Of a stretch of 20,127 nt of DNA, positions 13,459 through 20,029 are shown one piece after another (position 1 is the stretch's first letter; the number at the start of each line of letters is the position of its first letter). A program made the position numbers and the translations under genes. Origin of the DNA: a virus. Under the pieces are notes generated by a model. The model was not told where the DNA came from, ran no database searches, and saw nothing but the letters and a program-made list of their open reading frames with translations. The stretch lies in the IMG/VR virus record IMGVR_UViG_3300032236_000752, positions 1 through 20,127 of that record. One strand, 5' to 3'.

Positions 13459-13736
13459 TTAACCCCCATTGATAAATCACATATATGAGCTTGAAGTTTA
13501 TCTATTCTCGCTCTTGCTTCTGCTAACGCAATTCTATATCGGTCTAATTCTTCCACTAATGGCACCCAACTCTCTATTGGTTTTATGATTGTATGACCAG
13601 ATAATTGAATACCAAGACCTTCGTATTTCAATTCGGTATCATCATAACCAGTTAAGAATACTTTTATAGTTTGGCCAATGGAATTTGTATTGTTATACAA
13701 TACTTTTTCTGCCTCGGTCTTTAATGTACCACTCAT
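13455..13736 (-). CDS. unknown, coiled-coil C-terminus, 93 aa
   Basis: The product begins MSGTLKTEAEKVLYNN, has a beta-strand rich middle (IKVFLTGYDD and YEGLGIQL) and ends in a coiled-coil-like helix (VEELDRYRIALAEARARIDK). The ATG at 13736 overlaps the previous stop by four bases and is preferred to a TTG at 13742. No family recognised. Confidence 0.65.
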   Translation of the reverse strand: MSGTLKTEAEKVLYNNTNSIGQTIKVFLTGYDDTELKYEGLGIQLSGHTIIKPIESWVPLVEELDRYRIALAEARARIDKLQAHICDLSMGVK

Positions 13737-14329
13737 GTCCAAAGACTCCTGTAGTATTTACCAAACAATGTCAAACCATTCTGAATACGTTTCTCAACTT
13801 TCATGTAACCCTTTTTATCCCATTTACGTCCTTCTTTAGGACCATCCATGCCTGTGAAGAATGGGTCTTCCCAATTGTCATGTACGATAGACTCAAAGGC
13901 GAAAATCATTTCGTCAAGGATCCAATTCCAACGGTCAAACCATAAAGCATCGGTGTCCCATGGATTTTCTTTAGGTGGTGCTGATGTGCTACGTAGATGT
14001 TTAGGTACATCTTTGTCATCTGTGCATGGTGCGCCACACTTAGATGCTCGAATATCTTTAAGCATTGGAAGTATAATGACCGCTAGCGTTGAATCCATTC
14101 CCCATGTATCATAGTGGTCAATCTTGACATACTGAATACGTGGATGAATAAAGTCTAATACCTTTTGTAATAACTCACAAGGTTTAGTTAACCAATCGGT
14201 CAAATAATCATTATGGTCATCATAGAGGTCAAACTTTGGGTCTGTCCATTTCTTCCAAAACAATACGGCACCCATAATCGTGTATGGACTCAGCCAATGG
14301 TTTCGGTAATTACTGAGATATACTTTCAT
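13733..14329 (-). CDS. conserved phage hypothetical, 198 aa
   Basis: The product begins MKVYLSNYRNHWLSPYTI and contains IDHYDTWGMDSTLAVIILPM, EDVP-like and LRSTSAPPKE segments, then WDTD, WNWILDEMIFAFE and LFGKYYRSLW. This family occurs in a wide range of large phages as a conserved hypothetical, with invariant Asp, Trp and His residues. I know of no biochemical function. It overlaps the preceding gene by 20 bases. Confidence 0.85.
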   Translation of the reverse strand: MKVYLSNYRNHWLSPYTIMGAVLFWKKWTDPKFDLYDDHNDYLTDWLTKPCELLQKVLDFIHPRIQYVKIDHYDTWGMDSTLAVIILPMLKDIRASKCGAPCTDDKDVPKHLRSTSAPPKENPWDTDALWFDRWNWILDEMIFAFESIVHDNWEDPFFTGMDGPKEGRKWDKKGYMKVEKRIQNGLTLFGKYYRSLWT

Positions 14330-14546
14330 TATTTTCTTCCCTTAGTTTTAATTCACTTATAACAGCATCCATTGCTGACTGCATATCAATCCATTCACCA
14401 TATGGCTCATAAGGTTTACTCAATGGAATAAGTGTAGCAGAATAGTGTCCATTGGTTATATTATGCCTAATGCTTGCTAGTAATTGGCCATTGTCTTCAT
14501 TGTAACCATAATATATAAACCCATCACGCTTCCATTTTAAGTTCAC
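14310..14546 (-). CDS. small protein, paralogue of 17468-17698
   Basis: The 78-residue product starts MNLKWKRDGFIYYGYNEDNG and aligns along its length with the product of 17468-17698: Trp5, an aromatic strand, Asn/Asp-rich turn, ILGA/LLAS strand and a C-terminal Ala-rich helix. The start is GTG, overlapping the preceding stop by four bases. Function unknown; the pattern suggests a small beta-sheet with a helix. Confidence 0.7.
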   Translation of the reverse strand: MNLKWKRDGFIYYGYNEDNGQLLASIRHNITNGHYSATLIPLSKPYEPYGEWIDMQSAMDAVISELKLREENNESISQ

Positions 14547-14773
14547 TTAGGTATTCCTTTAATTTGTTCAATAATAATTCTAATGTCTTCAATGTCTTCA
14601 CGGTCTTCATATGAACCAATGTAGAAACCTTTTACCTCTGTTAATCCTCTAAGGTCGGTAGATTTTGATAAATATCGCCAATTAGATACATCTATCCCAG
14701 CTTTTTCTTTGCGCCTACGATACTCATTGTATTCACCAAAGTTACCTGCGACATAATAAACTAGGTCGCTCAC
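14543..14773 (-). CDS. unknown, 76 aa
   Basis: The product starts MSDLVYYVAGNFGEYNEYRR and has a charged middle and a strand-helix C-terminus with Asp/Glu/Ile repeats. A YIGSYEDRED segment recalls small nucleotide- or DNA-interaction domains but is not diagnostic. The GTG start is immediately after the previous stop. Function unknown. Confidence 0.6.
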   Translation of the reverse strand: MSDLVYYVAGNFGEYNEYRRRKEKAGIDVSNWRYLSKSTDLRGLTEVKGFYIGSYEDREDIEDIRIIIEQIKGIPK

Positions 14774-14908
14774 TTACTTACCTCGACAGTCACAAGGTTT
14801 TCTACCTTGCTCACAGTTACCTTTGCAACCATCATCGGCTTCAGTAAAGTATTTGTAACCTACAAATAGAAATGAACCTACCATCAAACCAATTATAAAA
14901 TAAGCCAT
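14774..14908 (-). CDS. membrane micro-protein with Cys-rich tail, 44 aa
   Basis: The product has one hydrophobic helix (MAYFIIGLMVGSFLFVGYKY) followed by a tail with four Cys in a CxxxC ... CxC pattern around QGRKPCDC. Such Cys-rich QGR motifs recur in phage and bacterial small proteins. They may bind a metal or be oxidised outside the membrane. The start overlaps the previous stop as TAATG. Confidence 0.65.
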   Translation of the reverse strand: MAYFIIGLMVGSFLFVGYKYFTEADDGCKGNCEQGRKPCDCRGK

Positions 14909-15096
14909 TATCTTTTCTCCATACGTTTACGACATTCTTGTTTGACCAAAGGTGGTACATCAGGACTAATTTCAGCAATACGGCAGTCATAGAATACCGC
15001 TACTTGGTCGTGTCTAATTTTTAACATCTCATATACACACCCGATTAGAAGGATAATTATAATGAGAAACATCATTCTGTCGATAAACTTGTCCAT
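14908..15096 (-). CDS. small membrane protein, 62 aa
   Basis: The product has an N-terminal hydrophobic helix (MMFLIIIILLIGCVYEML) and a soluble charged tail with two further Cys and a C-terminal Lys/Arg cluster. It is probably a single-pass inner-membrane protein with the tail on one face. No similarity recognised. Confidence 0.6.
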   Translation of the reverse strand: MDKFIDRMMFLIIIILLIGCVYEMLKIRHDQVAVFYDCRIAEISPDVPPLVKQECRKRMEKR

Positions 15097-15104
15097 GTTT
15101 TATC

Positions 15105-15254
15105 CTATTTTGGTGTACACACACCAGTGATTGCGCCTTTTGATTCCGTTTTAACAGCCACCAATGCCTCTTGACAAGTTTTCATTGTGAAGAACTCATG
15201 GTACTGAGGTGGTACAGACCAACTGGTTGCAAATAAAATCAATACGAAACCCAT
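15105..15254 (-). CDS. short exported or anchored protein, 49 aa
   Basis: The product starts MGFVLILFATSW, a short hydrophobic stretch compatible with a signal sequence, and carries two Cys (27 and 46) that could form a disulphide. AGAGG lies five bases ahead of the ATG. Function unknown. Confidence 0.55.
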   Translation of the reverse strand: MGFVLILFATSWSVPPQYHEFFTMKTCQEALVAVKTESKGAITGVCTPK

Positions 15255-15270
15255 ATTAACCTCTTTTCAA

Positions 15271-15486
15271 TTACTTTTTATACGAATTAATGTGTTCAAA
15301 GATTAATACTCTAGTTCGTTGCTCAGCTTTATCAACCACTCTATCCATCAACTCACACAAATCCAAATATTGTTGAAAGTTATTCATCCTCAATTTAACT
15401 TCTTTATCTCTACAAGTAAATGTAGCTATACCTGTTGTATCATTAGGTTCAATAGCACCTCTCCAAGCGGTCATATAACCTTTCAT
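15271..15486 (-). CDS. unknown, 71 aa
   Basis: The product starts MKGYMTAWRGAIEP, has strand-like FTCRDKEVKLRM and a long C-terminal helix (FQQYLDLCELMDRVVDKAEQ). The ATG overlaps the previous stop by one base and has GGAGAGG upstream. No family recognised. Confidence 0.65.
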   Translation of the reverse strand: MKGYMTAWRGAIEPNDTTGIATFTCRDKEVKLRMNNFQQYLDLCELMDRVVDKAEQRTRVLIFEHINSYKK

Positions 15487-15848
15487 TAACCTCTCCTCAT
15501 TTTAGAAATGTCAATAGCATCTTGTGCCTTGAAAATAGGTACAGCATTACTCTTGTGTAATTGACCGATACCAATCATGGCGTCACCAGTATATGTAGGC
15601 GAGGCTTTCTTGGTCACAGAACCTATCCCATTATCAATTGAGCCAATGTGGCGGCTAGAGTTCCTACCAATAGGAATAGGATACAAATCAGTGCTCCCTT
15701 TGCAAACTCGAACACTCGGTCTTTTGTTGTCTTGTCTTGGTTTAACATCATACTTCCTTAAAATATCTTCCCAGCTAGCCTGTAACTCTCTGGTCTTGGC
15801 ATTAGCCTTACGCTTCTTACGCTTAGGTATATGTGGATGAATTATCAT
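15486..15848 (-). CDS. conserved basic phage protein, 120 aa
   Basis: The N-terminus is strongly basic (HPHIPKRKKRKANAKTRELQ) and is followed by a Trp-containing helix. The C-terminal part contains SPTYTGDAMIGIG, then QLHKSNAVPIFKAQDAIDI and ends MRRG. The C-terminal pattern recurs in many unrelated large phages, but I know of no assigned function. The promoter at 15855-15883 lies directly upstream, giving a very short leader. Confidence 0.75.
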   Translation of the reverse strand: MIIHPHIPKRKKRKANAKTRELQASWEDILRKYDVKPRQDNKRPSVRVCKGSTDLYPIPIGRNSSRHIGSIDNGIGSVTKKASPTYTGDAMIGIGQLHKSNAVPIFKAQDAIDISKMRRG

Positions 15849-15854
15849 TTTCGT

Positions 15855-15883
15855 ATTATATCAAATAGTAGCAGTTTTGTCAA
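15855..15883 (-). promoter_or_regulatory. sigma70 consensus promoter at a gene junction
   Basis: The minus strand has TTGACA (15878-15883), a 17-base spacer and TATAAT (15855-15860), a perfect match. The -35 box lies in the end of the preceding coding region, and the stop codon of that gene directly touches the -10 box. The next ATG is at 15848, only six bases after the -10 box, so the transcript would be nearly leaderless for that gene or serve those after it. Confidence 0.75.
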
Positions 15884-16163
15884 CAGAATAATAAGCTCTT
15901 AACACTTTATCGGCTAATTGTTCAATCAATTGGTGTTTTGGTAGGTGCATGCCTGTTGAACCATCCCAATCAAAGAACTCTTTATCATAATAACCAATCT
16001 TTAGTTTAGGGTTATCGTTCTGTAATTGGGTTAGTTCATCAGCCCATGCCTGCCATTGGTCATCGGAGATAATTGGGTCATCTTTAACATAGTAGAGGTA
16101 AGAATGAACCAACATCTGACCTCTACGGCGTTTAATCAACTCTTTTATATCATTACTCAACAT
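15861..16163 (-). CDS. LigA N-terminal-domain-like protein, 100 aa
   Basis: The product shows RRRGQMLVHSYLYYVKDD, then PIISDDQWQAW and a late FDWDGSTGMHLP. The first part resembles domain Ia of NAD-dependent DNA ligase, whose pattern is YxxDxPxxSDxxYD and binds the nicotinamide part of NAD. The adenylation core is absent, so it cannot be a ligase by itself. It may bind NAD or nicotinamide mononucleotide, or be a partner of another protein. Close relatives are common in phages. The start overlaps the HNH gene by seven bases. Confidence 0.6.
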   Translation of the reverse strand: MLSNDIKELIKRRRGQMLVHSYLYYVKDDPIISDDQWQAWADELTQLQNDNPKLKIGYYDKEFFDWDGSTGMHLPKHQLIEQLADKVLRAYYSVDKTATI

Positions 16164-16690
16164 TTAACTCCTAATGCCTTACGACCTGGTGTCGCATAAT
16201 CTTCATTGATTATAGTTTTATACTTATGACAACAAGCACACAAAGTTTGTAAATTGCTTTCATCATTATTAGATGGGTCACCATCAATGTGGTCAACTTC
16301 TAATTGTGCATCTAATAAAATTGTAGTGGTACATTTGAAACCTAATATACCATGGATGTTCTCACAATAACTCTTACGATATTTACGATAAGGATGTGTA
16401 GAGTTTATGTATGAAGCTACATTAGCAAACCCTAAACTCTCAGCTCGCAGTTCAAGCATATGATAAGAATACTCACTAGCCGTTTCAAATCCAGCTTTTT
16501 TAGCAACAACTTCGGCTAGATTTTTGGCGCCATGTTTTTTAGCAATCTTGTCACCGTGGCATTTTTGACATACTTTACGAAAAATTGCAGAACCATCTTT
16601 TCTGCGACCAGAAACTTGGCAATCCTCATTACAACCATCATTCTGACATTTAGGTCGAATACCAAAGTCTATTTTTTGACTAGCTGCCAT
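16157..16690 (-). CDS. HNH endonuclease with N-terminal zinc site
   Basis: The 177-residue protein has the HNH core VDHIDGDPSNNDESNLQTLC (132-151) followed by CCHKYKT with His155. An N-terminal Cys cluster (15, 20, 24, 41, 44) suggests a zinc ribbon. RKSYCENIHGILGFKCTTT is a phage-specific linker known from HNH proteins of T4-type and other phages. It may be a free-standing homing endonuclease or nick processing enzyme. The ATG at 16690 is preferred over a TTG 18 bases earlier. A promoter with inverted repeat is upstream. Confidence 0.88.
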   Translation of the reverse strand: MAASQKIDFGIRPKCQNDGCNEDCQVSGRRKDGSAIFRKVCQKCHGDKIAKKHGAKNLAEVVAKKAGFETASEYSYHMLELRAESLGFANVASYINSTHPYRKYRKSYCENIHGILGFKCTTTILLDAQLEVDHIDGDPSNNDESNLQTLCACCHKYKTIINEDYATPGRKALGVKC

Positions 16691-16717
16691 AATATAGATA
16701 CCTTTCAATTAAAGAAA

Positions 16718-16749
16718 TGCCATTATAACACAATAATGGCAAATGTCAA
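16718..16749 (-). promoter_or_regulatory. sigma70 promoter with perfect inverted repeat
   Basis: The minus strand has TTGACA (16744-16749), a 16-base spacer and TATAAT (16722-16727). The inverted repeat TGCCATTAT/ATAATGGCA (16733-16741 with 16718-16726, centre six bases) begins two bases after the -35 box and includes most of the -10 box. It drives the HNH endonuclease gene. Confidence 0.85.
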
Positions 16750-16754
16750 GCACT

Positions 16755-17195
16755 TTAATACGAGTTAGTTAAAACTCTTTCACCTTTATTTCGGCGCTTG
16801 ATAAAATCATTAAATTCTTCCACTAATTTCTCATGGTGCTCTTGGTTACAATGCAAAGTCCATTCCCTCAACTCAGCCTTTGAAGCATTGTCTGAGCGTT
16901 CACGAACAATGTGCCCAATAATTGTCACTAAAATACTAAAGTTCTCACCATCGACCTGAATTGGTTTAACTGCACGTTCAATAGATACTACTTGCATTTG
17001 AAGAAAATCAATTGCAGGTGTGGCCGACATCATGGTCTCAATCATTCCAGATAATTCATCAATACGTGCTTTTTTCTTTTCAGCCTGTTTGCGTTCATAT
17101 TCCTCTTGAGCATCTTGCACAGCTTCGTATTTTCTTTTTTTAACAACTTCATCAACTGCTTTTTGTGTTGCATCACTAACTCTAAATGGCCACAT
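16755..17195 (-). CDS. unknown coiled-coil protein, 146 aa
   Basis: The first third is a charged helix (KKRKYEAVQDAQEEYERKQA), probably coiled coil. The middle has a hydrophobic IDFLQMQVVSIER and a NFSILVTIIGHIV segment, and the end is again helical and charged. No motif identifies a family. AAGGAG lies upstream of the ATG. Confidence 0.7.
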   Translation of the reverse strand: MWPFRVSDATQKAVDEVVKKRKYEAVQDAQEEYERKQAEKKKARIDELSGMIETMMSATPAIDFLQMQVVSIERAVKPIQVDGENFSILVTIIGHIVRERSDNASKAELREWTLHCNQEHHEKLVEEFNDFIKRRNKGERVLTNSY

Positions 17196-17197
17196 AA

Positions 17198-17440
17198 TTA
17201 CTCCTTAATAAACTTTTGTCTGCGTGCTTCAATGAATACGGCTTCTAACCAAGCATAAATTGTTTTGTTATCCCAATTCTGCACTTGCATATACGGTTGT
17301 GCTAAGTGTTTGAACAAATCACTAAAATCATTATACACATATTCTTTTGGGTTATCAATGACCATTTTAGCAAATTGCATACGGAGTCCAGGCCATAAGA
17401 CCTTAGGGACTCCTTCTAAATCTAAATGTAAGTTAGGCAT
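17198..17440 (-). CDS. unknown, 80 aa
   Basis: The product starts MPNLHLDLEGVPKVLWPGLR and is helical and aromatic, with a WDNKTIYAWLEAVFIEARRQ C-terminal helix. AAAGGGA lies upstream of the ATG. It is only two bases from the next gene start. No family recognised. Confidence 0.65.
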   Translation of the reverse strand: MPNLHLDLEGVPKVLWPGLRMQFAKMVIDNPKEYVYNDFSDLFKHLAQPYMQVQNWDNKTIYAWLEAVFIEARRQKFIKE

Positions 17441-17467
17441 CTATTGTGTTCCCTTTATTATTTGGTT

Positions 17468-17698
17468 TTAGGTGGATTCATTTGAACCTCCCGTCGGCAC
17501 ATATACTGTATTGAGCATTTTTGCAACAGCAATCGTGGCCGCTTCTTGGTTGATATATTCACCAATAAAATGGCCACGAACTAAAGCAACATAAGTGCCA
17601 TCAGCCTCATCGTTTTCACGGACGGCACCTAAGATTGCACCATCGTCATCATTATAACACTTGTAAAACCGACCTGTGTTAATCCATCTTAAATTCAT
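17468..17698 (-). CDS. small protein, paralogue of 14310-14546
   Basis: The 76-residue product (MNLRWINTGRFYKCYNDDDG) shares the opening, aromatic strand, Asp/Asn-rich turn and C-terminal Ala-rich helix of the product of 14310-14546. The start overlaps the previous stop by four bases (ATGA). Function unknown. Confidence 0.7.
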   Translation of the reverse strand: MNLRWINTGRFYKCYNDDDGAILGAVRENDEADGTYVALVRGHFIGEYINQEAATIAVAKMLNTVYVPTGGSNEST

Positions 17699-17931
17699 AA
17701 TCCAAAATACTCCTCAATTTCCCAAGCGGCATCTCTCAAAGCAGCATCAATGTATTGGTCTGTATACCTATCGGACACCTTTACGATTTGGCTAATACAT
17801 TGATTGATTACTTTCTTAAGTTCCTTCTCTATATCTTTGCGACATAATTCTCTGTCAAAACTACTTTTTCTGTCATAATGGTTCAACCATCTTTCAGTAA
17901 ATGTAACGGCAAGAGTTTCTAATTTAGTCAT
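17695..17931 (-). CDS. unknown helical protein, 78 aa
   Basis: The product is mainly helical and charged: MTKLETLAVTFTERWLNHYD, then a Cys-containing basic helix and a C-terminal AALRDAAWEIEEYFGL helix. No family recognised. It overlaps the next gene by ATGA. Confidence 0.65.
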   Translation of the reverse strand: MTKLETLAVTFTERWLNHYDRKSSFDRELCRKDIEKELKKVINQCISQIVKVSDRYTDQYIDAALRDAAWEIEEYFGL

Positions 17932-17933
17932 TT

Positions 17934-18137
17934 TTAATCCTTAAGCCTACAACATCTACGACAATAAGTATAATTATCTTTTTTGTTGTGAATCCAAATA
18001 TGACCACGAACTTTACATATCAAAGGAGTAATAGTATCAAAGAATACTAATTTCCAAGGCATATATCGCCATGGTTTATCTTTGAAATTCATCCAACCAT
18101 ATTTTTCAAATAAATCAAAATTTTGCCTAGATTCCAT
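17934..18137 (-). CDS. small zinc-ribbon-like protein, 67 aa
   Basis: The C-terminal half has CKVRGHIWI followed by YCRRCCRLK. The arrangement Cys ... Gly-His-x-Trp ... CxxC is that of small phage zinc proteins such as DUF1660. The N-terminal half is Trp/Phe/Lys rich. Role unknown; a structural zinc site is likely. Confidence 0.65.
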   Translation of the reverse strand: MESRQNFDLFEKYGWMNFKDKPWRYMPWKLVFFDTITPLICKVRGHIWIHNKKDNYTYCRRCCRLKD

Positions 18138-18139
18138 AA

Positions 18140-18877
18140 TTAACTCACAAAGTTATACAAAGCAAGGCGTTCCCAATTGTCACCAATGTCACGCTTCAAC
18201 TTAAGAATGTTCAAACAACTACGAATGTTAAGGTCGGATGCCACATCAGCATACTTGTCAACAAACTCCAACACTTCAGCCTTTTCATCTGGTTCACCAT
18301 CGATAGAACCAAACACCTGACGGATACGCTCTAGCTTTTCCTCTGTGTTCAGTGTCAAGTCAACCTTCATAGACCGTGACAACAAGGCCTGAGGGAATTG
18401 CTCTTGTGATAGGTTTGAAATAAACACTACACGACCACGGAACTCGAAACGGTTAGGTAAAGACTCTGACTCTGGAAACTCAGCACCCCAACTAATCACA
18501 CGTTTTTCCTCTGAACCTAGTGCTGCCTTTAAGATATTGGCACCAATAGGGTCTTTGTGAACTGAGTCGGCATCATCAAAGATAATCACTTTGCCGTTTT
18601 GTTCCCATAGGGTACGGTACAAGGCCTTGGCAGTAGAATAACCACGAATAAAGATAAAGTCACCTTCTTCCATGATTGTATCTTCCTTGAGGCCTTTACG
18701 TTTGAGGCCTTCAATAACAGCGTGAGTCTTACCTAGACCACCAGAACCGGTAAGAATAAAAGAGTTTAGTTTTCTGTTACCTACAAGCGTAACAAATTGG
18801 TCAATGAACTGAAAGCGCTCAGTGACAGAGAATTTAACAGCAGGTTCTTTTACCTCAATCATCATTTTTTTACTCAT
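18140..18877 (-). CDS. phage AAA+ ATPase
   Basis: The 245-residue protein has Walker A GSGGLGKT (44-51), a FIRGYSTAKALYRTLWEQ segment, Walker B KVIIFDDAD (96-104), sensor 1 VVFISN and an LLSRSMKV arginine-finger region. It belongs to a phage group of single-domain AAA+ ATPases, distinct from the CobS-like protein at 10512-11399. It may remodel a protein or DNA complex; no partner is evident. A sigma70-type promoter lies upstream (18909-18936). Confidence 0.85.
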   Translation of the reverse strand: MSKKMMIEVKEPAVKFSVTERFQFIDQFVTLVGNRKLNSFILTGSGGLGKTHAVIEGLKRKGLKEDTIMEEGDFIFIRGYSTAKALYRTLWEQNGKVIIFDDADSVHKDPIGANILKAALGSEEKRVISWGAEFPESESLPNRFEFRGRVVFISNLSQEQFPQALLSRSMKVDLTLNTEEKLERIRQVFGSIDGEPDEKAEVLEFVDKYADVASDLNIRSCLNILKLKRDIGDNWERLALYNFVS

Positions 18878-18908
18878 AATATATTTTTACCTCACTCATA
18901 AAGAAGCC

Positions 18909-18936
18909 ATTATACATGAACCATACCAATTGTCAA
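18909..18936 (-). promoter_or_regulatory. sigma70 promoter for the AAA+ ATPase gene
   Basis: The minus strand has TTGACA (18931-18936), a 16-base spacer and TATAAT (18909-18914), preceded by GC and followed by GGC. The stop codon of the preceding small gene lies inside the -35 box. Confidence 0.85.
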
Positions 18937-19076
18937 GCATTTTCTAGGTGTTTAATATGGTTATATAATTTTAACATAGCTAAGAACCGCTTTGGTTCAT
19001 GCTCAGGATGTGGTAGTGTACCAAATTTCTTGAGCATATCATCCAAAATCATCTGAGCCAATTGGTCGTTAATCAT
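18933..19076 (-). CDS. unknown, 47 aa
   Basis: The frame starts MINDQLAQMILDDMLKKFGT, an amphipathic helix, and ends in a second helix after a His/Pro/Glu loop. Its TGA stop is part of the -35 box of the next promoter. It starts with a TAATG overlap. Function unknown. Confidence 0.6.
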   Translation of the reverse strand: MINDQLAQMILDDMLKKFGTLPHPEHEPKRFLAMLKLYNHIKHLENA

Positions 19077-19264
19077 TACTTACCTTCAACCTTTGAACAC
19101 ATATCAAATACATCATTAAGTGTCATGTTTTCAATTTCACCACCAGCTCGAACATAATCAATGATATTACACAATATACCCCCAAATAATTGAGAAGTTG
19201 GATTTAATTCTGTTGCTCGATGAAACGAAGCCCATTTACTTGACATTTTATCTTTATAATCCAT
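19076..19264 (-). CDS. unknown, 62 aa
   Basis: The product starts MDYKDKMSSKWASFHRATEL and has a hydrophobic GGILCNIIDYVRAGGEIE segment and a C-terminal DVFDMCSKVEGK. No family recognised. Its start overlaps the previous stop as TAATG. Confidence 0.6.
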   Translation of the reverse strand: MDYKDKMSSKWASFHRATELNPTSQLFGGILCNIIDYVRAGGEIENMTLNDVFDMCSKVEGK

Positions 19265-19461
19265 TACTTACCTTCAAACAATCGTATCAAACCAAAGAAA
19301 GCATAACTATAACTTACAACGGCCGCAAGGCCTAATGTAAATAAGAATGAAAAATTCCACCAATCGTCAATCGATGGATTGACCTGATGGTACACATATG
19401 GAATTAACCATACCATGACCAATGCTTGTGATACTTTTAATATATTCAATAGTTTAATCAA
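19264..19461 (-). CDS. two-helix membrane protein, about 65 aa
   Basis: The product has two hydrophobic segments (around ALVMVWLIPYVY and FLFTLGLAAVVSYSYAFFGL) separated by a loop with NPSIDDWWNF. The start is uncertain: no ATG lies near the N-terminus. A TTG at 19461 overlaps the preceding stop by eight bases and has GGAG upstream; a TTG at 19485 is also possible. Confidence 0.55.
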   Translation of the reverse strand: MIKLLNILKVSQALVMVWLIPYVYHQVNPSIDDWWNFSFLFTLGLAAVVSYSYAFFGLIRLFEGK

Positions 19462-19789
19462 GATTATCCCACTCCGACAATTCAAAAGCCAAACGAAATT
19501 TTACCTCACCATCCCACTTGAAAGCACTAGCACGGAAGCCGCCTGTTGCTATATGATGGTCTGACACAATCTCATTAGATAACAACACCTTAACTGCCGC
19601 CTCATTCAATAGAATGCGTGCCTTCTTACGCAACTCACCAAGCCGAGGTACACCTTCATCAGCATCAAACCATTGCCAATCAAGGAAATCCATTGTTTTC
19701 TTGACCGTTTCAAAGTCAAATTCATCAACGATATCCTCAATGTCTTTGGCTACCACATCTGGTAATACTTTACCACCTGTAATCATCAT
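19454..19789 (-). CDS. conserved phage hypothetical, 111 aa
   Basis: The product contains IVDEFDFETVKKTMDFLDW, GELRKKARILLNEA, IATGGFRA and a C-terminal LAFELSEWDNLD. This arrangement recurs in marine T4-type phages as a conserved hypothetical. The ATG at 19789 is preferred because it overlaps the previous stop by four bases (ATGA); the frame opens at 19801. Function unknown. Confidence 0.7.
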   Translation of the reverse strand: MMITGGKVLPDVVAKDIEDIVDEFDFETVKKTMDFLDWQWFDADEGVPRLGELRKKARILLNEAAVKVLLSNEIVSDHHIATGGFRASAFKWDGEVKFRLAFELSEWDNLD

Positions 19790-19917
19790 AATAAGTTCCA
19801 TCCAAATTCAACTGATATTTTTATAAATTTTATCACAACCGCTGTTAAGAAAGGCAAAGCAAACAGAATGACAATACAAAAAAGTGTAACCAGTTTATCA
19901 AATACACCCTCACTCAT
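19786..19917 (-). CDS. single-pass membrane micro-protein, 43 aa
   Basis: The product is one hydrophobic helix (about residues 9-29, TLFCIVILFALPFLTAVV) with short polar ends. The start overlaps the previous stop by eight bases. Function unknown. Confidence 0.55.
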   Translation of the reverse strand: MSEGVFDKLVTLFCIVILFALPFLTAVVIKFIKISVEFGWNLL

Positions 19918-20029
19918 CGTCATCATCCTCAATCAATACATTGGTTAAGTATGCCACTTGCCGTTGTAGGTCACACAACATGGCATTCTGTTCCTCAATC
20001 AATTCAACCAAATAAGATAATTGATCCAT
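19910..20029 (-). CDS. leucine-zipper-like micro-protein, 39 aa
   Basis: The product (MDQLSYLVELIEEQNAMLCD then LQRQVAYLTNVLIE) is one helix with hydrophobic residues at heptad spacing and an acidic tail of four Asp. It probably dimerises as a coiled coil. The start overlaps the previous stop as TAATG. Confidence 0.6.
   Translation of the reverse strand: MDQLSYLVELIEEQNAMLCDLQRQVAYLTNVLIEDDDDE

Noticed and set aside
16157-16690. HNH gene as part of a self-splicing intron
   Set aside because: Both neighbours are complete unrelated genes and no split exon or intron core is visible.
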